Shown here piece by piece: positions 33,575-37,338 of a stretch of DNA of 37,338 nucleotides; the stretch's first letter is position 1; each line of letters begins with the position of its first letter. Source of the DNA: Leptolyngbyaceae cyanobacterium CSU_1_4 (lineage in GTDB: Bacteria; Cyanobacteriota; Cyanobacteriia; Elainellales; Elainellaceae); NCBI GenBank assembly GCA_012034615.1, contig JAAUPA010000016.1, positions 1 through 37,338 on the forward strand. Direction: 5' to 3'. The notes under the pieces are model-generated. The model was not told where the DNA came from, searched no databases, and saw only the letters and a list, made by a program, of their open reading frames with translations. Made by a program: the position numbers and the translations under genes.

Positions 33575-33701
33575 TGTCGCTTTATCAGTTACGGAGATAA
33601 AGCCAGAACGGAGGAACCATCCTTAGTGGGGCGAATCTTATCCTAGAAGGGCACCTCTCAGCTCTAGCCCGTCAGCTAACTCCGTCGGCATTGAGAGGAG
33701 A
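33575..33701 (+). ncRNA. Probable c-di-AMP riboswitch (ydaO-yuaA type)
   Basis: The leader contains the conserved blocks of the ydaO-yuaA class in order: cgctt (33579-33583), gaggaacc (33611-33618), ggggcgaatc (33628-33637), agggc (33648-33652), agcccgtcagctaac (33666-33680) with tcggca (33685-33690), and a closing gagagga (33693-33699). In this class c-di-AMP binding lowers expression of genes for osmotic and potassium balance or cell-wall work. The downstream gene encodes a universal stress protein, a family that includes nucleotide-binding members. The match is by eye; a covariance-model hit to RF00379 would settle it. Confidence 0.72.
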
Positions 33702-33765
33702 CTGAAGATTCAGCATTTGCTTCTGACTCAGTGTCCTCAAATCTGTTTTAAGGACGACTTTTAAT

Positions 33766-33782
33766 ACAGCTCGCTGAGCTGT
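33766..33782 (+). terminator. Hairpin between riboswitch and gene, possible expression platform
   Basis: ACAGCTC-GCT-GAGCTGT forms a 7-bp stem with a 3-nt loop, followed by tgtcgttt. The T tract is weak for an intrinsic terminator, but the position between the aptamer and the ribosome binding site is what a switchable terminator would have. Confidence 0.4.
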
Positions 33783-33824
33783 TGTCGTTTGGTGCGCTCA
33801 TTTTGCAGATTTACAGGAGACTCC

Positions 33825-34457
33825 ATGAAAGTTAAGTCAATGCTGATGCGTCTACAAACTGCTCTTCAGGTAGAAAACCTGAGTGAACAAATGCTTCTGA
33901 TTTCTGGTGAACCGCTGCTCTTGGGTGATCCGGTTACTCCTGCCCAAAAGTCGAAAAGCACTACTATTGTTATTGGATATAACGACTCTCCTAATAGCCG
34001 CACTGCCCTAGACTTTGCCCTCTGGATGGCGCATCAAACTCGCTTGGCAAGCTGCACTCAGGTGATGGTTCATGTGGTTTATGTGCTGAATCAGGAGATT
34101 TCTTTAGGGTTGCCCTCTAGAAGCCCTGGGGCAGGCACCGCCACCTTGACTCGTCCAGTCGCAAGTGTTGCCGGAGTCCGAGAAATCACGCCGACGGTGT
34201 CGCTCAATAAGCTTTTAGAAGAGGGCGATCGCATCCTTTGGCAAGCCCGCAGCCTGGGCGAACAATGGCGCGGCTCCCTCGAAGCCCACCTCTGTTTTGG
34301 CGATGTTGCCACCGAGCTATGCCGCATTGTGGAAGCAGAATCTGCTGATATCCTCTTTGTGGGCTGTAGCTCCGATCGCCATCCCTTGATTCAACAACTC
34401 ACGCCTCGCTTTCCCTGTCCGGTTCTGGGCATCCCCACGGAACTAGAAGCCCTTTAA
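33825..34457 (+). CDS. Universal stress protein (UspA family)
   Basis: From ATG 33825, 4 bp after the ribosome binding site aggaga, the protein has 210 residues. The fold is recognisable by TTIVIGYNDSPNSRTALDFALWMA at the start (IGYNDSPNSRTALD) and the late LCFGDVATELCRIVEAESADILFVGCSSDRHP, near the usual nucleotide-binding loop. The insertion in the middle is longer than in the shortest Usp proteins. The preceding leader carries a probable c-di-AMP riboswitch, which suggests control by osmotic or potassium state. It is convergent with the ACT-domain gene, with only two bases between the stop codons. Confidence 0.85.
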   Translation: MKVKSMLMRLQTALQVENLSEQMLLISGEPLLLGDPVTPAQKSKSTTIVIGYNDSPNSRTALDFALWMAHQTRLASCTQVMVHVVYVLNQEISLGLPSRSPGAGTATLTRPVASVAGVREITPTVSLNKLLEEGDRILWQARSLGEQWRGSLEAHLCFGDVATELCRIVEAESADILFVGCSSDRHPLIQQLTPRFPCPVLGIPTELEAL

Positions 34458-34459
34458 GG

Positions 34460-35185
34460 CTAAAAGCGCCGCCCTAAAAGCCTTCGCTTCATTCCTTCTG
34501 CAATCTTTTGCCCCAAATATTCTGGAATTAAGCTCTCATTAGGACCCAGTAGATAAAGAATTAAACGCGTTCGCCCTCGCCATACCAGCAGGTTCGCATT
34601 GACCACTAGTAGATCTTCCTGCCAAATCGCATACATAACTTTGTAGAATAGCCCTGGCTGGTTATCTGCCTCAATCAGCAGTGCAGGTAAATGGAACACA
34701 GGATCCACATAAAATTCTGCTTCAACCTGCTCTAACCCAGCGTCCAGATTAAATTCTACTGCCAGCATCTCTTCTACCTCAAACCGCCCTGCTAGCGACT
34801 CTCGGACGGCTCGACAAACGTTTTCGGCAGTTTTGCCTGTTAAAGCTTTGTTGCCTCTAGAAACGACGATTTTGGCAAACACCAGCATGGGTGGGTAAAT
34901 TTGCCCATACAGACTCAGGCTATGAATGGTCAGCCCGTAGGCTGCCAGCACGCCAAACACATCACTCAGTAGAAATGATTGATTGCGATAGGCAAAGTGC
35001 AAGGCGCTCTTACTGCCTTCTGGAGTAAGTTCGATCACCGCTTGGCGGCTTTTGTAAAGCTGGTAGGCGAGCCGCAGATTTTGAAGCTGGATCTCGCTGC
35101 TCACAAATTGCTCATAAAACTGGGGAAACGTCCGGTTGAAGCGCTTCAGCAGTTCTAAGGTGGAGGGTTTTAAGCCTGAAGCCAT
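34460..35185 (-). CDS. ACT domain-containing protein (GlnD C-terminus-like)
   Basis: The 241 residues contain two ACT-like regions: LHFAYRNQSFLLSDVFGVLAAYGLTI (about 63-88, seen as FLLSDVFGVLAAYGL) and LPALLIEADNQPGLFYKVMYAI (about 168-189, seen as ADNQPGLFYKVMYAI). This tandem arrangement resembles the C-terminal sensory part of PII uridylyltransferase GlnD, but no nucleotidyltransferase or HD domain is present. It is a stand-alone sensor-like protein of cyanobacteria; the ligand is unknown, amino acids being the usual ACT ligands. It is divergent from the GNAT gene across a 337-bp region. Confidence 0.75.
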   Translation of the reverse strand: MASGLKPSTLELLKRFNRTFPQFYEQFVSSEIQLQNLRLAYQLYKSRQAVIELTPEGSKSALHFAYRNQSFLLSDVFGVLAAYGLTIHSLSLYGQIYPPMLVFAKIVVSRGNKALTGKTAENVCRAVRESLAGRFEVEEMLAVEFNLDAGLEQVEAEFYVDPVFHLPALLIEADNQPGLFYKVMYAIWQEDLLVVNANLLVWRGRTRLILYLLGPNESLIPEYLGQKIAEGMKRRLLGRRF

Positions 35186-36035
<850 letters not shown>

Positions 36036-36110
36036 CGTTCTGGCGTTGGCATGGCTCGAAATTCAGCACTGCTCTAGTAGACTTGGGCGGAAGTGTGCCG
36101 AAATTCAAAA

Positions 36111-36128
36111 TTCAAAATTAATTTTGAA
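36111..36128. terminator. Perfect 18-bp palindrome between convergent genes
   Basis: TTCAAAATTAATTTTGAA is a perfect palindrome in the 127-bp gap between the GNAT and DUF4332 stop codons, preceded by another attcaaaa copy. The flank attttgaactgat is shared with the GntR/LCP hairpin near 31270. A shared dispersed terminator-like repeat is likely. Confidence 0.5.
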
Positions 36129-36162
36129 CTGATGTTAGGAGCTAAATTTACGCTGTAGTCTA

Positions 36163-36588
36163 CTAATGTCTAATGGTGAGATCGCGCGCTTGCTGAATCC
36201 ATTGCACTACTTCGTCAAAACCTGGACACAGATCGGGGCGTTGTGCCGTGGAGACTTGGAGCCTAAGAATTTGACGATGCAAGGTTGCTGGAGGAACCTG
36301 CGCCAGTTGTAAGGGGTTGCTGATGCCCGCGTGAAGCAATAATCCACAGTATTGACAACCGACTGAGGGAATCCGTGCCAAGTTAGCCAAAGCGAACCAT
36401 TTGTTGACGTGCTGAATATGAATTTGCAGTTTTCCTGCTAGGTCTTGCCGCTCAATGGGGGTTTTGGTGGTTCTGAGAAGTTGCTGTGTCGTTTCAATCC
36501 CACAACCTGCTAGCTGTTCTTGATCTTGGCTGCTAAGTCCGGGGAGTTGAGCGATCGCCCAATTCATTGAGCGGTTCTGTAGGGGCAT
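36163..36588 (-). CDS. DUF4332 domain-containing protein
   Basis: The 141 residues fit the DUF4332 family of small helix-hairpin-helix-like proteins. The segment LPGLSSQDQEQLAGCGIETTQQLLRTT and the later ARIPSVGCQYCGLLLHAGISNPLQLAQ (seen as LPGLSSQDQEQLAGCGI and IPSVGCQYCGLLLHAGI) are two successive HhH-type units of the kind that bind DNA in other proteins. There is no catalytic motif. It lies 44 bp downstream of the PPC-domain gene on the same strand and may be cotranscribed. Function is unknown. Confidence 0.8.
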   Translation of the reverse strand: MPLQNRSMNWAIAQLPGLSSQDQEQLAGCGIETTQQLLRTTKTPIERQDLAGKLQIHIQHVNKWFALANLARIPSVGCQYCGLLLHAGISNPLQLAQVPPATLHRQILRLQVSTAQRPDLCPGFDEVVQWIQQARDLTIRH

Positions 36589-36631
36589 ACAATCCTAGGG
36601 TGAAGGGGACTTCTCCATTGTGACGGAAATC

Positions 36632-37338
36632 CTAGGGATTTAATGCAGTGATGCCAACACTGAGTGTAAAGCTTGTGCGCTGATCGGCAATTACATCGAT
36701 TTGGTACTCGCCTGCCTCGGTAATTTGTCCTTCCCAGTTGGTTAGCCCCCTAGCATCATCGACGAGTTCACCATTGGGCGATCGAACATCCAGCTTGACC
36801 TCGCCTTGTTTCACCTCTACTTTTAGAACTTGTCCCGGCTGGACATTGACTAAGTAGCGTTGAATTTTAGTTTGATCCGACTCGTCGGCAAACTCAACCG
36901 GCTGCCCTATTCCGAGATCTAAGGGCTGGTTAATCACCTCCCGCTCCGGAGGTTCGGGGGAAGGCGTGGGGGTGGGCTCTGGAGAGGGAGTGGGGGTAGG
37001 CGTGGGCGCGGGTGCTAGCAAACTCATGTTCAGCTTGAAAACACTTTCTGAAACGCCTTGAACCGGGCTGAGGCTAATCACGTAGTTGCCCGTAAAGTCT
37101 AGAATGCCTTGCCAAGAGGGAACCCGGGTGGCTTGATCGTTGGCGGGCTCACGGGTAGGCGCAAAAACAGTCATTAATACGCCTTCTCCTTCGAGGGCAG
37201 CGGTCAAGGTCTCGCCTTGCTGTGCCGGAATGATGTAGTTGATCGATTCTTTTTCCCTCAGTTTGCCTTCTACCGCGATCGCTTCGCCCGTGGGCGGGAG
37301 GTCAATTTGCCGACTAATGGGTTCTAGGGTGGTCGGAG
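36632..37338 (-). CDS. PPC-domain protein, C-terminal part only (runs off the window)
   Basis: The frame is open from the stop at 36632 to the window edge, so the start lies outside. The visible 234 or so residues contain two bacterial pre-peptidase C-terminal (PPC)-like beta domains separated by a Pro-Thr-Ser-Glu linker of PTPSPEP repeats. The second begins near QPVEFADESDQTKIQRYLV and ends with TEAGEYQIDVIADQRTSFTLSV (seen as EAGEYQIDV). An apparent ATG-like start inside (37207, TTG) is within the first domain and is not a real start. Such domains are found on secreted proteins and at the ends of cyanobacterial Ser/Thr kinases; no catalytic part is visible here. Confidence 0.75.
   Translation of the reverse strand, partial: PTTLEPISRQIDLPPTGEAIAVEGKLREKESINYIIPAQQGETLTAALEGEGVLMTVFAPTREPANDQATRVPSWQGILDFTGNYVISLSPVQGVSESVFKLNMSLLAPAPTPTPTPSPEPTPTPSPEPPEREVINQPLDLGIGQPVEFADESDQTKIQRYLVNVQPGQVLKVEVKQGEVKLDVRSPNGELVDDARGLTNWEGQITEAGEYQIDVIADQRTSFTLSVGITALNP

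Larger units (their letters stand above)
33250..33824. other. Long leader/intergenic region with hairpins and a riboswitch
   Basis: This divergent 575-bp region has a TTGACG box at 33489-33494 with a weak TAGTTT box 17 bp on, an 8-bp inverted repeat TGACTCGC (33523-33530) with GCGAGTCA (33559-33566), the c-di-AMP riboswitch candidate (33575-33701), a hairpin at 33766-33782 and a ribosome binding site (aggaga, 33815-33820) before the stress-protein start. The layout suggests a long structured 5' leader. Confidence 0.55.

Overview
The window is cyanobacterial. It carries the Mg-chelatase subunit ChlI needed for chlorophyll synthesis, dense HIP1 octamers (GCGATCGC), Uma2-family proteins and the short G/C-rich intergenic hairpin repeats typical of filamentous cyanobacteria. 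No rRNA, tRNA, CRISPR array or complete insertion sequence was seen.

Layout. 1-2550: a CapA-like membrane-anchored protein and repeat-rich DNA. 2553-4855: NAD(P)H-hydrate repair enzyme coupled to a Uma2-type nuclease. 4959-8740 (minus strand): a glycosylation cassette of GtrB/DPM1-like glycosyltransferase, SAM methyltransferase and polytopic GT-C-like protein. 8865-11821: a dipeptide-epimerase-like enzyme and a DUF1611 protein, together resembling the DgcA/DgcN D-glutamate pathway, separated by a HepT/MntA (HEPN/MNT) toxin-antitoxin pair on the opposite strand. 11822-13437: FkbM methyltransferase between repeat clusters. 13438-18799: housekeeping genes clpB, dapB, chlI and clpS. 18774-30085 (minus strand): a five-gene operon-like block that is the most interesting region. 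30201-37338: GntR regulator, LCP ligase, a probable c-di-AMP riboswitch before a universal stress protein gene, an ACT-domain protein, a GNAT acetyltransferase, a DUF4332 protein and the C-terminal part of a PPC-domain protein.

The 30085-18774 block encodes a dienelactone-hydrolase-like protein, a cytochrome P450, a single-module polyketide synthase (KS-DH-ER-KR-ACP, no AT) ending in a PLP-dependent alpha-oxoamine synthase (AOS), a short-chain reductase with the signature of 3-ketodihydrosphingosine reductase (KDSR), and a polytopic membrane protein coupled to it through TAATG. Read together, the genes suggest that a reduced polyketide chain is released by decarboxylative condensation with an amino acid, and the resulting 2-amino-3-ketone is reduced to a sphingoid-like 2-amino-3-alcohol. 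This is the chemistry of fungal fumonisin and sphingofungin pathways, here apparently packed into one bacterial megasynthase plus a KDSR. The product is an inference.

A caution applies throughout. At least thirteen single-base frame breaks, most of them in short homopolymers, interrupt otherwise well-conserved genes, including dapB. Each is repaired by adding or removing one base. They look more like homopolymer errors of a draft assembly than gene decay, so broken genes are annotated here over their full span with the break positions given.
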